Source of the DNA: Streptomyces sp. NP160
GTDB lineage: Bacteria > Actinomycetota > Actinomycetes > Actinomycetales > Quadrisphaeraceae
NCBI RefSeq assembly: GCF_006335115.1
Contig: NZ_VDMJ01000006.1
Coordinates: 62,001-126,000, forward strand
DNA length: 64,000 nucleotides
Reading direction: 5' to 3'
Positions 52,210 to 61,255 of the stretch are shown here, one piece after another. Each line of letters begins with the position of its first letter. Position 1 is the stretch's first letter. Under the pieces are notes generated by a model. The model was not told where the DNA came from. It saw only the letters and a list, made by a program, of their open reading frames with translations, and did no database searches. Position numbers and translations under genes: made by a program.

Positions 52210-53297
52210 GCGCCACCACCACCCGCCCCGCCACCACGAGCAGCACCGGCGCGCCGGGCGGCGCCGGGCCGGCCGCGGCACCCGCCGGCCCCACCACCCT
52301 CACCCTCGCCAAGGCCATCACCGCGGCCCTGCACGACGCGATGGCCGCCGACGAGAAGGTCCTGCTCATGGGCGAGGACATCGGCCGCCTCGGCGGCGTG
52401 TTCCGCGTCACCGACGGCCTGCAGGCCGCCTTCGGCGAGGACCGCGTGGTCGACACCCCGCTGGCCGAGGCGAGCATCCTCGGCACCGCGGTCGGCCTCG
52501 CGCTGCGCGGCTACCGGCCCGTCTGCGAGATCCAGTTCGACGGGTTCGTCTACCCGGCCTTCAGCCAGATCGTGTCCCAGCTGGCCAAGATGCCCGCGCG
52601 GCTGGCGGGCACCGCCCAGCTGCCCGTCGTCGTCCGGATCCCCTACGGCGGCGGCATCGGCGCGGTGGAGCACCACAGCGAGTCCCCCGAGGCGTACTTC
52701 GCCCACACCGCGGGCCTGCGCGTCATCACGCCCGCCACCCCGCAGGACGCCTACTGGATGCTGCGGCAGTCGCTCACCCAGCCCGACCCGGTCGTCGTCA
52801 TGGAGCCCAAGCGCCGCTACTGGGACAAGGGCTCCGTCGACACCTCCGCCGCCGCCCTGGCCTCCGCGCCGGGCCTGCACTCCGCGCGCGTGGCCCGCCC
52901 CGTCAGCGACGCCCGCGTCTCCGAGGGCGGCGCCGTCACCGTGGTCGCCTACGGCCCCACCGTCCGCGTGGCGCTCGACGCCGCCCTGGCCGCCGCGGAG
53001 GAGGGCGTCGAGCTGGAGGTCGTCGACCTGCGCAGCCTCTCGCCGCTGGACGTCGGCGTGGTCGAGGCCAGCGCCCGCCGCACCGGGCGCGTCGTCGTCG
53101 TCCACGAGGCGCCGGTCTTCCTGGGCATGGGGGCTGAGGTGGCCGCGCGCGTCACCGAGGGCTGCTTCCACTCCCTCGAGGCGCCCGTGCTGCGCGTGGG
53201 CGGCTTCTCCGTGCCCTACCCGGCGGCCCGCATCGAGGAGCACTACCTGCCCGACGCCGAGCGCCTGCTCGACGCCGTCGACCGCGTGCTCGCCTGA
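52206..53297 (+). CDS. 2-oxoacid dehydrogenase complex, E1 component beta subunit
   Basis: A 363-residue transketolase-like subunit. After a disordered Thr/Ala-rich start of about 30 residues come LTLAKAITAALHDAMAADEK, LLMGEDIGRLGGVF, TPLAEASILGTAVGLALRG and IPYGGGIGAVEHHSESPEAY with the active-site histidine. The C-terminal domain (VVDLRSLSPLDVGVVEASAR, VVVHEAPVF) is complete. The ATG overlaps the E1alpha stop, giving translational coupling and equal amounts of both chains. The E2 gene starts 50 bp downstream. Confidence 0.95.
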   Translation: MSATTTRPATTSSTGAPGGAGPAAAPAGPTTLTLAKAITAALHDAMAADEKVLLMGEDIGRLGGVFRVTDGLQAAFGEDRVVDTPLAEASILGTAVGLALRGYRPVCEIQFDGFVYPAFSQIVSQLAKMPARLAGTAQLPVVVRIPYGGGIGAVEHHSESPEAYFAHTAGLRVITPATPQDAYWMLRQSLTQPDPVVVMEPKRRYWDKGSVDTSAAALASAPGLHSARVARPVSDARVSEGGAVTVVAYGPTVRVALDAALAAAEEGVELEVVDLRSLSPLDVGVVEASARRTGRVVVVHEAPVFLGMGAEVAARVTEGCFHSLEAPVLRVGGFSVPYPAARIEEHYLPDAERLLDAVDRVLA

Positions 53298-53347
53298 GCA
53301 CCCGGCACGCGACCACCGCAGTGACCACCGCCCGTGAGGAGGCGTCC

Positions 53348-54832
53348 GTGACCAGCACGACCAGCTCCACGAGCACCCAGCACTTCCTCCTGCCCGACGT
53401 CGGCGAGGGCCTCACCGAGGCCGAGGTCGTCAGCTGGCGCGTCGCCGTCGGCGACGTCGTGGCCGACGGCGACGCCGTGGTCGAGGTGGAGACCGCCAAG
53501 TCGCTGGTCGAGCTGCCCTCGCCGTTCTCCGGCACGGTGGTCGGCCTGCTCGTGCCCGAGGGGACGACCGTGGACGTCGGCACACCCCTCATCGCCGTCG
53601 AGACCGCCGCACCCGCGGCCGGCTCCGGCGCCACCCCCGACCACCCGCACCGGCCCGCGCCGGTGGCGCCCACCGGGCAGGGCGGCTCGGGCCTGGAGGG
53701 CGGACCCGTCTCCGCCGTCGACCACGAGCACGAGGTGGAGCGGGAGGCGGTGCTCGTCGGCTACGGCGTGCGCCCCGCCACCCACGGCCACCCCGCCCGC
53801 CGCCGGCGCACCGTGCGCAGCCAGCGGCCCGGCGCCCCGACCGGGGCGCAGGCCCCCACCGCGCCGTCCGCCCCGCGCCAGGGCGGTGCCTCCGACCGCC
53901 CGCTCGCCTCGCCGCCGGTGCGCGCCATGGCCCGCGACCTCGGCGTGGACCTGGCCCGCGTGGTCGCCACCGGCGACGGCGGCCTGGTCACCCGCGACGA
54001 CGTCCGCGCCTTCGTCGACGCCCGCGGCGCCCTGCCCGAGGCGCCGGCCGCGCAGCCCGGCCAGGTGGTCGAGCTGCCCGACGGGGGTGCCGGCAGCCCC
54101 GTCGGCGCTCCGAGCGCTGCGTCGGAGCCGGAGCGCGAGACCCGCATCCCCGTGCGCGGCGTGCGCCGCGCCACCGCGCGGCAGATGGTGGCCAGCGCCT
54201 TCACCGCTCCCCACGCCACCGCCTTCGTGACCGTGGACGTGACCCGCTCGATGAAGATGCTCGAGCGGGTCCGCGCCGAGCGCGAGTTCCGCGACGTGCA
54301 CGTCTCCCCGCTGCTCCTGGTGGCGCGGGCGGTGTGCCTGGCGGCGGCGCGCCACCCCGGCATCAACGCCAGCTGGGACGAGCTCGCGCAGGAGATCGTC
54401 ATCAAGCACTACGTCAACCTCGGCATCGCCGTGGCCTCGCCGCGCGGCCTGCTCGTGCCGAGCATCAAGGACGCCCACGAGATGTCCCTGGTGCAGCTGG
54501 CCCACGCCCTCGGGGACCTCGTCTCCACCGCGCGCGCCGGGCGGTCCCAGCCGGCCGACCTGTCGGGCAGCACCCTGTCCATCACCAACATCGGCGTCTT
54601 CGGCGTCGACTCCGGCACGCCGATCCTCAACCCCGGCGAGGCGGCGATCCTCTGCGTGGGCCAGGTCGCCAAGAAGCCGTGGGTGCACAAGGGGAAGGTG
54701 AAGCCGCGCGACGTGGTGGAGCTGTCGGTCTCCTTCGACCACCGCCTCGTCGACGGGGACCTCGGCTCGAAGTTCCTCGCCGACGTCGCCCGCGTCCTCG
54801 AGCGGCCCGACACCGCCCTGCGCTGGGCCTGA
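53348..54832 (+). CDS. 2-oxoacid dehydrogenase complex, E2 dihydrolipoyl acyltransferase
   Basis: A 494-residue acyltransferase, core of the complex. One lipoyl domain at residues 8-85 has the lipoylated lysine in VEVETAKSLVELPSP. The peripheral-subunit-binding domain follows at about 190-225 (SPPVRAMARDLGVDLARVVA). The catalytic domain ends with the active-site SVSFDHRLVDGDLGSKFLAD. Long Pro/Gly/His-rich linkers separate them. The GTG at 53348 follows GAGGAGG by 5-6 nt; an upstream GTG at 53321 lacks a site. The VLVGYG segment before the binding domain is typical of actinobacterial branched-chain E2. Convergent with aroQ. Confidence 0.95.
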   Translation: MTSTTSSTSTQHFLLPDVGEGLTEAEVVSWRVAVGDVVADGDAVVEVETAKSLVELPSPFSGTVVGLLVPEGTTVDVGTPLIAVETAAPAAGSGATPDHPHRPAPVAPTGQGGSGLEGGPVSAVDHEHEVEREAVLVGYGVRPATHGHPARRRRTVRSQRPGAPTGAQAPTAPSAPRQGGASDRPLASPPVRAMARDLGVDLARVVATGDGGLVTRDDVRAFVDARGALPEAPAAQPGQVVELPDGGAGSPVGAPSAASEPERETRIPVRGVRRATARQMVASAFTAPHATAFVTVDVTRSMKMLERVRAEREFRDVHVSPLLLVARAVCLAAARHPGINASWDELAQEIVIKHYVNLGIAVASPRGLLVPSIKDAHEMSLVQLAHALGDLVSTARAGRSQPADLSGSTLSITNIGVFGVDSGTPILNPGEAAILCVGQVAKKPWVHKGKVKPRDVVELSVSFDHRLVDGDLGSKFLADVARVLERPDTALRWA

Positions 54833-54885
54833 GCCCGTCCGGGACCGCGACCGGGCGCTCGGCGGCGGCCGGTGGGTGCGGGCCG

Positions 54886-55329
54886 TCAGTCGGTGCTGAG
54901 CCGGCCGGCGAGGTAGCGCAGGGCCGCCAGGTAGCCCTCCGGGCCCATGCCGGCGACGACGGCCGCGGCCACCGGCGAGATGTAGGAGTGCGCCCGGAAC
55001 GGCTCGCGCGCGTGCACGTTGGTGAGGTGCACCTCCACCAGGGGGGCGGTGAGCTGGGCGCACGCGTCGCGCAGCGCCACCGACGTGTGGGTCCACCCCG
55101 CGGGGTTGAGCACCACGCCGGCGCCGAGGTCGGCGGCCTCGTGGACCCAGCCGATCATCTGGCCCTCGGTGTCCGTCTGGCGGCACGTGAGCTCGAGCCC
55201 CAGCTCCGCGGCCACCGCCGTGCAGCGGGCCTCCAGCTCGGGCAGCGTGGTCGACCCGTACACCGCGGGCTCGCGCAGGCCCAGGCGTCCGAGGTTGGGG
55301 CCGTTCAGCAGGAAGACGGGTGCGCTCAC
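54886..55329 (-). CDS. aroQ: 3-dehydroquinate dehydratase, type II
   Basis: A 147-residue type II enzyme of the shikimate pathway. The family start [17 protein letters not shown] holds the catalytic Tyr on the mobile lid; [15 protein letters not shown] replaces the usual NPGAYTHTS but keeps the key Asn, His and Ser; [20 protein letters not shown] carries the second active-site His. The GTG at 55329 has CACCCT ending 7 nt upstream. No other aro genes are adjacent. It is divergent from the amidase gene with only 19 bp between the start codons. Confidence 0.94.
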   Translation of the reverse strand: MSAPVFLLNGPNLGRLGLREPAVYGSTTLPELEARCTAVAAELGLELTCRQTDTEGQMIGWVHEAADLGAGVVLNPAGWTHTSVALRDACAQLTAPLVEVHLTNVHAREPFRAHSYISPVAAAVVAGMGPEGYLAALRYLAGRLSTD

Positions 55330-55348
55330 GGCGCCTAGGGTGCCAGCC

Positions 55349-56167
55349 GTGTCGAGGACCCTGCAGGTGAGCGTGCTCCAGGTCGGCTACGACGACGACG
55401 AGCCGGTGGCCGCCCGGGTGGAGCGCGTGGCGCAGCTGGTGGCCGACCAGCGCGGAGCCGACCTGGTGGTGCTGCCCGAGCTCTGGGCGCCCGGCGGCTT
55501 CTCCTACCGCGAGTGGGAGGCCCGCGCCGAGCCGCTCGACGGACCCACCGTGCGCGCGCTCGCCGACGCCGCGCGCGCCGCCGGGGCCGTCGTGCACGGC
55601 GGCTCGCTGGTGGAGCGCACCGAGGAGCCCGGCCCGCAGGGCCGCCACCTGTGGAACACCTCGGTGGTGCTCAGCCGCGACGGCGGGCTGCTGGCGAGCT
55701 ACCGCAAGGTGCACCGGTTCGGCTTCGGAGCCGGCGAGCCGCTGCTCATGGAGGCCGGCGAGGACGTCGTCGTCGTCGACCTGCCGTGCGGACCGTCCGG
55801 CGAGGCGGTCCGCACGGGCCTGGCCACCTGCTACGACCTGCGCTTCCCCGAGCTCTTCCGCCGCCAGGTGGACCTCGGCGCCGAGCTGGTGCTGCTGCCG
55901 GCCGCCTGGCCGGCGGCACGACTGGCGCACTGGCGGCTCCTCACGCGCGCCCGCGCCGTGGAGGACCAGGTGCTGCTGGTCGCCGTCGGGACGGCGGGCA
56001 CGCACGCGCGCACGCCGATGGCCGGGCACAGCACCGTCGTCTCCCCGTGGGGGGAGGACCTCGCCGAGGCCGGCGACGGGGAGCAGGTGCTGCGCGTGGG
56101 CCTCGACCTCGGCGAGGTGGCCCGCTGCCGCGAGCAGTTCCCGGTGCTCGCCGACCGGCGCCTCTAG
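55349..56167 (+). CDS. Nitrilase-family carbon-nitrogen hydrolase
   Basis: A 272-residue amidase. The catalytic triad is Glu in [11 protein letters not shown], Lys in [12 protein letters not shown] and Cys in [15 protein letters not shown]. It resembles the omega-amidase/Nit2 and deaminated-glutathione amidase (Nit1) groups; the exact substrate is open. The GTG at 55349 has TAGGGT ending 7 nt before it, sharing the 19-bp divergent gap with aroQ. Confidence 0.92.
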   Translation: MSRTLQVSVLQVGYDDDEPVAARVERVAQLVADQRGADLVVLPELWAPGGFSYREWEARAEPLDGPTVRALADAARAAGAVVHGGSLVERTEEPGPQGRHLWNTSVVLSRDGGLLASYRKVHRFGFGAGEPLLMEAGEDVVVVDLPCGPSGEAVRTGLATCYDLRFPELFRRQVDLGAELVLLPAAWPAARLAHWRLLTRARAVEDQVLLVAVGTAGTHARTPMAGHSTVVSPWGEDLAEAGDGEQVLRVGLDLGEVARCREQFPVLADRRL

Positions 56168-56186
56168 CGACCAGCCCGTCAGCCCG

Positions 56187-56999
56187 TCAGGCCGTCGCGG
56201 CGACGGCCTCGTGCAGGGCCGTCGCCGTGAGGTCCACCACGTCGTCGACGTCGCCGGGGCTGCTGGCGAAGGGCAGCCGCAGGTGGAGGCGGTCGCCGTC
56301 GGACAGCACGCCCAGCACGGTGGTGCCCCGCGCGTCCACGGCGACGGGCAGCGCGTCGGCCAGGTCGGCGGTGCCCCGCCAGGAGGGGCCGTCGAGGAGC
56401 ATCCGCGACCGGGCTGCGGGGCCGCACCGGCGCAGGCCGTCGAGGAGCTCCTCGCGCAGGTCCACCCGGAGGCGCTCCAGCGCCTCGGCCTCCCAGTGCG
56501 CCACCGGGTCGGGGACCGCGGCGGCGAAGGCCGCGGCGTCGACCTCCTCGCAGCGCGGCGCGCGGTGGCAGTGGACGTGCTGGACGGTGCCGCGCAGCAG
56601 GCGGCGCCCGCGCCAGCTGCGCAGCGCCGAGGCGAGGCTGTGGCAGCTGGCCAGCAGCTCCAGCGCCGCCGGGCGCTGCGACGGCGGCACCTCCTCCAGC
56701 TCGAGCCACACCTGGACGCTGGCCAGGGGCACCGTCGCGTCGGGGAGCGCCGCGCTGCGCTCCACCTCCAGCACGCTGGTGCCGGGCGGCGGACCCACGG
56801 GCGGCAGGTCGGGCAGCACCGCGTCCGGAGGGAGGAGCAGCACGACGCGGCCCTGCTCGTCGCAGCCGTGCAGGACGCCGGTGCTGCGCCACCCGGCGAC
56901 GGCGAGGACGGCGACGCCGGAGCCGGCGGCGACCGTGCGCGCGGTCACCGCGGCGGGCAGGAGGGCGGTCGAGGCGGGGGACGCGGGGGAGGCGGTCAC
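56187..56999 (-). CDS. DUF2470 domain protein (heme-utilisation type)
   Basis: A 270-residue protein. The C-terminal domain (LRLPFASSPGDVDDVVDLTA) matches the DUF2470 domain found in HugZ-like heme oxygenases and chloroplast/actinobacterial relatives. The N-terminal half (VLHGCDEQGRVVLLLPPDA, ASVQVWLELEEVPPSQRPAA) looks like a split-barrel pyridoxamine-oxidase-type fold. A role in heme or iron metabolism is supported by a strong iron box at 57029-57047. The GTG at 56999 has CAGACT ending 7 nt upstream, so the box covers the -35 region. Confidence 0.8.
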   Translation of the reverse strand: MTASPASPASTALLPAAVTARTVAAGSGVAVLAVAGWRSTGVLHGCDEQGRVVLLLPPDAVLPDLPPVGPPPGTSVLEVERSAALPDATVPLASVQVWLELEEVPPSQRPAALELLASCHSLASALRSWRGRRLLRGTVQHVHCHRAPRCEEVDAAAFAAAVPDPVAHWEAEALERLRVDLREELLDGLRRCGPAARSRMLLDGPSWRGTADLADALPVAVDARGTTVLGVLSDGDRLHLRLPFASSPGDVDDVVDLTATALHEAVAATA

Positions 57000-57028
57000 G
57001 GACGGCAGTCTGGACCGAGGGGTGTGAG

Positions 57029-57047
57029 GAAGGCAAGGCTCACCTAA
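57029..57047. promoter_or_regulatory. DtxR/IdeR iron box between DUF2470 and CopD/CtaG genes
   Basis: GAAGGCAAGGCTCACCTAA matches TTAGGTTAGGCTCACCTAA at 15 of 19 positions, with a perfect right half of 12. It lies over the -35 region of the DUF2470 promoter and 34 bp upstream of the -10 of the divergent CopD/CtaG operon, so it could control both. Confidence 0.78.
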
Positions 57048-57092
57048 CTCCGATCGCCCGGGGCGGGCGCGTGCGCGACGTACCCTCGACGG

Positions 57093-59135
57093 GTGGTGCT
57101 CGAGCGGGACACGACCACCGTCCGCAGCGACGGTGGCGCCGAGCGCTCCCCCGTGGCGCTGGCGCTCGTCCTCGGCGTCCCCGTGGCGCTGGTGGCCCTG
57201 GTCGTCTCGATGGTCGCCACCGGTGCCGCCGTGCCCGGGGTCCTCGGGGACGCCGGACCGGTGGTCCGCTGGGGCCTGCCGGTGCTGCGCACGACCGCGG
57301 ACCTCGCCGTCTCGGTGGTGCTCGGCTCGCTGCTGCTCCTCGCCGTGGCCCTGGTGCCGGCGTCCCCGGCGTGGCGCGCCGTCAGCCGGCTGGCCGCCGG
57401 CGCCGCCGTGGTGTGGGTGCTCGCCGCCGTCGTCCAGCCGGTCCTCACCTACGCCGACATCGCCGGGACCCCGCTGAGCAGCGGCGGCCTGGGGGGCCAG
57501 ATCGGCTTCTTCCTCACCCAGGTGCCGCCCGGACGCACGGCCCTCGCCACCGCGGTGCTCGCGGTGCTGGCCGGAACGCTCGTCGCCCTGGGGACCGCGA
57601 CACCCACCTCCGCCGCCGTCGCGGGCCTCCTCACGGCGGCGGCCCTCGTGCCCATCGCCCTGGGCAGCCACGGCAGCACGGAGGGCGGCCACCACACCGC
57701 CGTCTCCGGCTGGTGGCTGCACGCCCTGGGAGTCGGGGCCTGGGTGGGCGGGCTCGTGGCGCTCGCCGTCGCCGGTCCCCACCTCGGCCGCTCGCTGCCG
57801 GTGGTGGTGCGGCGCTACTCCGCGCTGGCGCTCGGCTCGTTCGGGCTGGTGGTCCTGTCCGGCCTGGCCAACGGCTGGGTGCAGGTCGGCGCGACGCCCG
57901 CCGGGCTGCTCAGCCCCTACGGCGCGCTGCTCGGCGTGAAGACCGCCGCCGCGGTGGCGCTCGGCGCCGCCGGGTGGGTGCACCGACGCAGCGCCATCGC
58001 CACCCTGGAGGTCGCCGGTGCCGCCGGTGGCGCGAGCGCGGGCCGCCCCTTCTGGCGGCTCGTGGCCGTCGAGGTGCTCGTCATGGCCGCCACGGTCGGC
58101 GTGGCGGTGGCGCTGGTGCGCACCGGTCCCCCCGCCGGCGCTGACGACGGCCCGCGCACCCTGGCCGCGCAGCTCACCAACGACGTCGTCCCACCGCTGC
58201 CGGCCACACCGGTGCGCCTGCTCACCGAGCCCGCGCCGGACCTGCTCTGGCTGGTCGCCTGCGGCGCGCTGGCCGTGCTCTACGCCGCGGGCCTGCGCCG
58301 GCTGCGCACCCGCGGCGACCGCTGGCCCGTCGGCAGGTCGGTGTCGTGGTTCGCCGGCGTCGTCGTCCTGGCGTGGGCCACCTCGTTCGGGCCGCAGGCC
58401 TACATCGACCTGCTCTTCAGCGCCCACATGGTGGCGCACATGACGATCATGATGGTGGCGCCGATCCTCCTCGTGGCCGGCGCGCCCATCACCCTCGCCG
58501 TGCGCACGCTGCCCAAGCGCCGCGACGGCAGCCGCGGCCCGCGCGAGTGGCTGCTGCTGCTCGTCCACTCCCGCTGGGCGCGCTTCGTCTCGCACCCGCT
58601 GGTGGCGGCGGTGCTCTTCGCGGGCAGCGTCATCGTCTTCTACTACTCGCCGCTGTTCGGGCTGGCGCTGTCCACGCACCTCGGCCACGAGCTCATGGAG
58701 GTGCACTTCCTGCTCACCGGGTACCTGTTCGCCTCCGCGGTGATCGGTGTGGACCCCGGTGCCTGGAACCCGCCCTACCCCCTGCGCCTGCTCCTGCTGC
58801 TCGCGACCATGGCCTTCCACGCGTTCTTCGGGGTGGCGCTGACCGGCGGTGACGAGCTGCTGGCCGCCGACTGGTTCTCCCGGCTCGGCCTCGGCGTGGA
58901 CGCCCTCGCCGACCAGCGCACCGGCGGCGCCATCGCGTGGGGCATCGGCGAGATGCCGACCCTGGTGCTGGCCATCGTGCTGGCGGTGCAGTGGTCGCGC
59001 AGCGACGAGCGCGAGACCCGCCGCCGCGACCGAGCCGCCGACCGCGACGGAGACGCCGAGCTGACCGCCTACAACGCGATGCTGGCCGCCCGCTCGGGCA
59101 CTGGCCAGCAGGGTGCTGGTAAGCAGGAGCGGTGA
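57093..59135 (+). CDS. Fused CopD-type copper protein and CtaG-type cytochrome c oxidase assembly factor
   Basis: A 680-residue membrane protein. The N-terminal half has eight or so helices of the CopD copper-resistance family (TEGGHHTAVSGWWLHALGVG holds candidate copper-binding histidines). The C-terminal half is a caa3_CtaG domain (FSAHMVAHMTIMMVAPILLV, HLGHELMEVHFLLTGYLFA) that helps load copper into cytochrome oxidase. This fusion is common in Actinobacteria. The GTG at 57093 has TACCCT ending exactly 6 nt before it. It leads an operon with the S9 peptidase (GTGA overlap), an oxidoreductase and an NHL protein. Confidence 0.93.
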   Translation: MVLERDTTTVRSDGGAERSPVALALVLGVPVALVALVVSMVATGAAVPGVLGDAGPVVRWGLPVLRTTADLAVSVVLGSLLLLAVALVPASPAWRAVSRLAAGAAVVWVLAAVVQPVLTYADIAGTPLSSGGLGGQIGFFLTQVPPGRTALATAVLAVLAGTLVALGTATPTSAAVAGLLTAAALVPIALGSHGSTEGGHHTAVSGWWLHALGVGAWVGGLVALAVAGPHLGRSLPVVVRRYSALALGSFGLVVLSGLANGWVQVGATPAGLLSPYGALLGVKTAAAVALGAAGWVHRRSAIATLEVAGAAGGASAGRPFWRLVAVEVLVMAATVGVAVALVRTGPPAGADDGPRTLAAQLTNDVVPPLPATPVRLLTEPAPDLLWLVACGALAVLYAAGLRRLRTRGDRWPVGRSVSWFAGVVVLAWATSFGPQAYIDLLFSAHMVAHMTIMMVAPILLVAGAPITLAVRTLPKRRDGSRGPREWLLLLVHSRWARFVSHPLVAAVLFAGSVIVFYYSPLFGLALSTHLGHELMEVHFLLTGYLFASAVIGVDPGAWNPPYPLRLLLLLATMAFHAFFGVALTGGDELLAADWFSRLGLGVDALADQRTGGAIAWGIGEMPTLVLAIVLAVQWSRSDERETRRRDRAADRDGDAELTAYNAMLAARSGTGQQGAGKQER

Positions 59136-61255
59136 GCGGCACCACGAGCGAGACCCCGTTCTCCGACCTCATCGCGTACACCCGGCTGCCCCGCACGGGA
59201 GGGCTCGCGCTCTCGCCCGACGGCACCCGGCTGGTCACGGCGGTCTCCCAGCTCGACGAGCGCGGCGGGCGGTCCACCACGGCGCTGTGGGAGGTCGACC
59301 CGACCGGCCGGCGGGCGGCCCGGCGGCTGACGCGCGGTGCCAAGGGCGAGTCCGCGCCGGTCTTCACGCCCGCGGGCGACCTGCTCTTCACCTCCGCACG
59401 CCCCGACCCCGCGGCGGCGGAGGGCGACGACGACGCGCCGGCCGCGCTGTGGTGCCTGCCGGCAGTCGGCGGCGAGGCGCGGAAGGTGGCGGTGCGCCCC
59501 GGCGGCGTCGCGGGCGTGGTCGTGGCCCGCGAGGCCGGGACGGTGCTGCTCGGCAGTCCCACGCTGCCCTCGGCCACCGACGCCACCGCCGACGCGCGGC
59601 TGAGGAAGCTGCGGAAGGACTCCCGCACGAGCGGCGTCCTGCACGACGCGCTCCCGGTGCGGATCTGGGACCACGACCTCGGCCCCGACCGGCACCGCCT
59701 GCTCGTGGCGGCCTCCGGCGGCGGGGTGGACGTCGGCGCCGTGCTGTCGGGCACGGGCGGCCGTTCCGGCAGCGGCGAGGACCGCCTGGACCTGCGCGAC
59801 CTCACCGGCCACGTCGGCGCCGCCCTCCCCGACGACCCCGCCTGGGCGATCACCGCGGACGGCTCCACGGTCGTCACCGAGTGGAACGTCGCGGAGGCGC
59901 GCGGAGACTCCCGTGTCAGCCTCGTCGCGATCGACGTGGCCACCGGAGAGCGGCGCACGCTCCTCGACGACCGCTCCTACGACCACACCGCGCCCGTCGC
60001 GGCGCCCACCGGCAGCCGCGTCGCGGTGCTGCGGTGGCGGCGCGCGACGCCGTCGCAGTCTCCTGACGTGGACGTCGTCGTCGTGGATGCCGACGGCAGC
60101 GAGCGGTTCGTGCTCGCCGCCAGCGACGAGTGGGACCGCTGGCCGACCTCCCTGGCCTGGGCGCCCGACGGCGGGTCGCTGCTCGTCACCGCCGACGACG
60201 GCGGGCGCTGCCCGGTCTTCCGGGTCACCGTCCGGCCGCTGTCCGCCGAGGTGGAGCGGCTCACCCCCGACGACGGCGCGTACTCGGACGTCGTCGCCTC
60301 GCCCGACGGCCGGTGGCTCTACGCCCTGCGCTCCGCCGTCGACGCCCCGCCGACCCCCGTCCGCATCCCTGCCGCCGGGGGCGAGCCGGAGGTGCTGCCC
60401 GCACCGGCCCACGCCCTCGGCGCCTGGGGCGCGAGCGGCCCGGAGCTGCCCGGCACCCTCACCGAGGTCACCGCCGCCGCGGCCGACGGCACCCCGCTGC
60501 GCGCCTGGCTGGTGCTGCCGCACGACGCGGGCCCCGACAGCCCCGCACCGCTGCTGCTGTGGATCCACGGCGGCCCGCTGAACAGCTGGAACGCGTGGAG
60601 CTGGCGGTGGAACCCGTGGCTGGCCGCTGCTCGCGGCTACGCCGTGCTCCTGCCCGACCCGGCCCTGTCCACCGGGTACGGCCTCGACTTCGTCCGGCGC
60701 GGCCTGGGGCGCTGGGGCTCCGAGCCCTACACCGACCTCATGGCCGTCACCGACGCCGCCGTGGCCCGCGACGACGTCGACGCCGAGCGCACCGCCGCCA
60801 TGGGCGGGTCCTTCGGCGGGTACATGGCCAACTGGGTGGCCGGGCACACCGACAGGTTCCGCGCGGTTGTCACGCACGCCTCGCTGTGGGCGCTCGACCA
60901 GTTCTCCGGCACCACCGACTTCCCCGCCGAGTGGGCGCGGGAGATGACCGCCGAGATGGTGCGCGACAACTCCCCGCACTCCCATGCGGACGCCATCAGC
61001 ACACCCGTGCTCGTCATCCACGGGGACGACGACGACCGCGTGCCGGTCGGGGAGGCGCTGCGCCTCTGGTACGACCTGCTGAGCAGGTCGGAGGCGGCAG
61101 ACGGCAGCAGTCCGCACCGCTTCCTGCTCTACCCCGACGAGGGCCACTGGGTGCTCGGGGCCGGCAACGCCCGGCTCTGGTACGCCACCGTCTTCGCCTT
61201 CCTGGACCAGCACGTGCTGGGCCGGCCGTGGACCGCACCCGAGGAGCTCGGATGA
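59132..61255 (+). CDS. S9 family prolyl oligopeptidase-like serine peptidase
   Basis: A 707-residue peptidase. An N-terminal seven-bladed beta-propeller (GGLALSPDGTRLVTAVSQLD, TSLAWAPDGGSLLVTADDGG, DVVASPDGRWLYAL) shields a C-terminal alpha/beta-hydrolase. The oxyanion strand is WIHGGPLNSWNAW, the nucleophile Ser is in MGGSFGGYMANW, the Asp in VIHGDDDDRVPV and the His in YPDEGHWVLG. No signal peptide, so it is cytosolic and acts on short peptides. Start and stop overlap both neighbours by 4 bp (GTGA and ATGA). Confidence 0.94.
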   Translation: MSGTTSETPFSDLIAYTRLPRTGGLALSPDGTRLVTAVSQLDERGGRSTTALWEVDPTGRRAARRLTRGAKGESAPVFTPAGDLLFTSARPDPAAAEGDDDAPAALWCLPAVGGEARKVAVRPGGVAGVVVAREAGTVLLGSPTLPSATDATADARLRKLRKDSRTSGVLHDALPVRIWDHDLGPDRHRLLVAASGGGVDVGAVLSGTGGRSGSGEDRLDLRDLTGHVGAALPDDPAWAITADGSTVVTEWNVAEARGDSRVSLVAIDVATGERRTLLDDRSYDHTAPVAAPTGSRVAVLRWRRATPSQSPDVDVVVVDADGSERFVLAASDEWDRWPTSLAWAPDGGSLLVTADDGGRCPVFRVTVRPLSAEVERLTPDDGAYSDVVASPDGRWLYALRSAVDAPPTPVRIPAAGGEPEVLPAPAHALGAWGASGPELPGTLTEVTAAAADGTPLRAWLVLPHDAGPDSPAPLLLWIHGGPLNSWNAWSWRWNPWLAAARGYAVLLPDPALSTGYGLDFVRRGLGRWGSEPYTDLMAVTDAAVARDDVDAERTAAMGGSFGGYMANWVAGHTDRFRAVVTHASLWALDQFSGTTDFPAEWAREMTAEMVRDNSPHSHADAISTPVLVIHGDDDDRVPVGEALRLWYDLLSRSEAADGSSPHRFLLYPDEGHWVLGAGNARLWYATVFAFLDQHVLGRPWTAPEELG

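Noticed and set aside
53243-56029. Minus-strand 928-codon open frame
   Set aside because: Antisense to the E2 and amidase genes with no domain resemblance; a by-product of GC bias.
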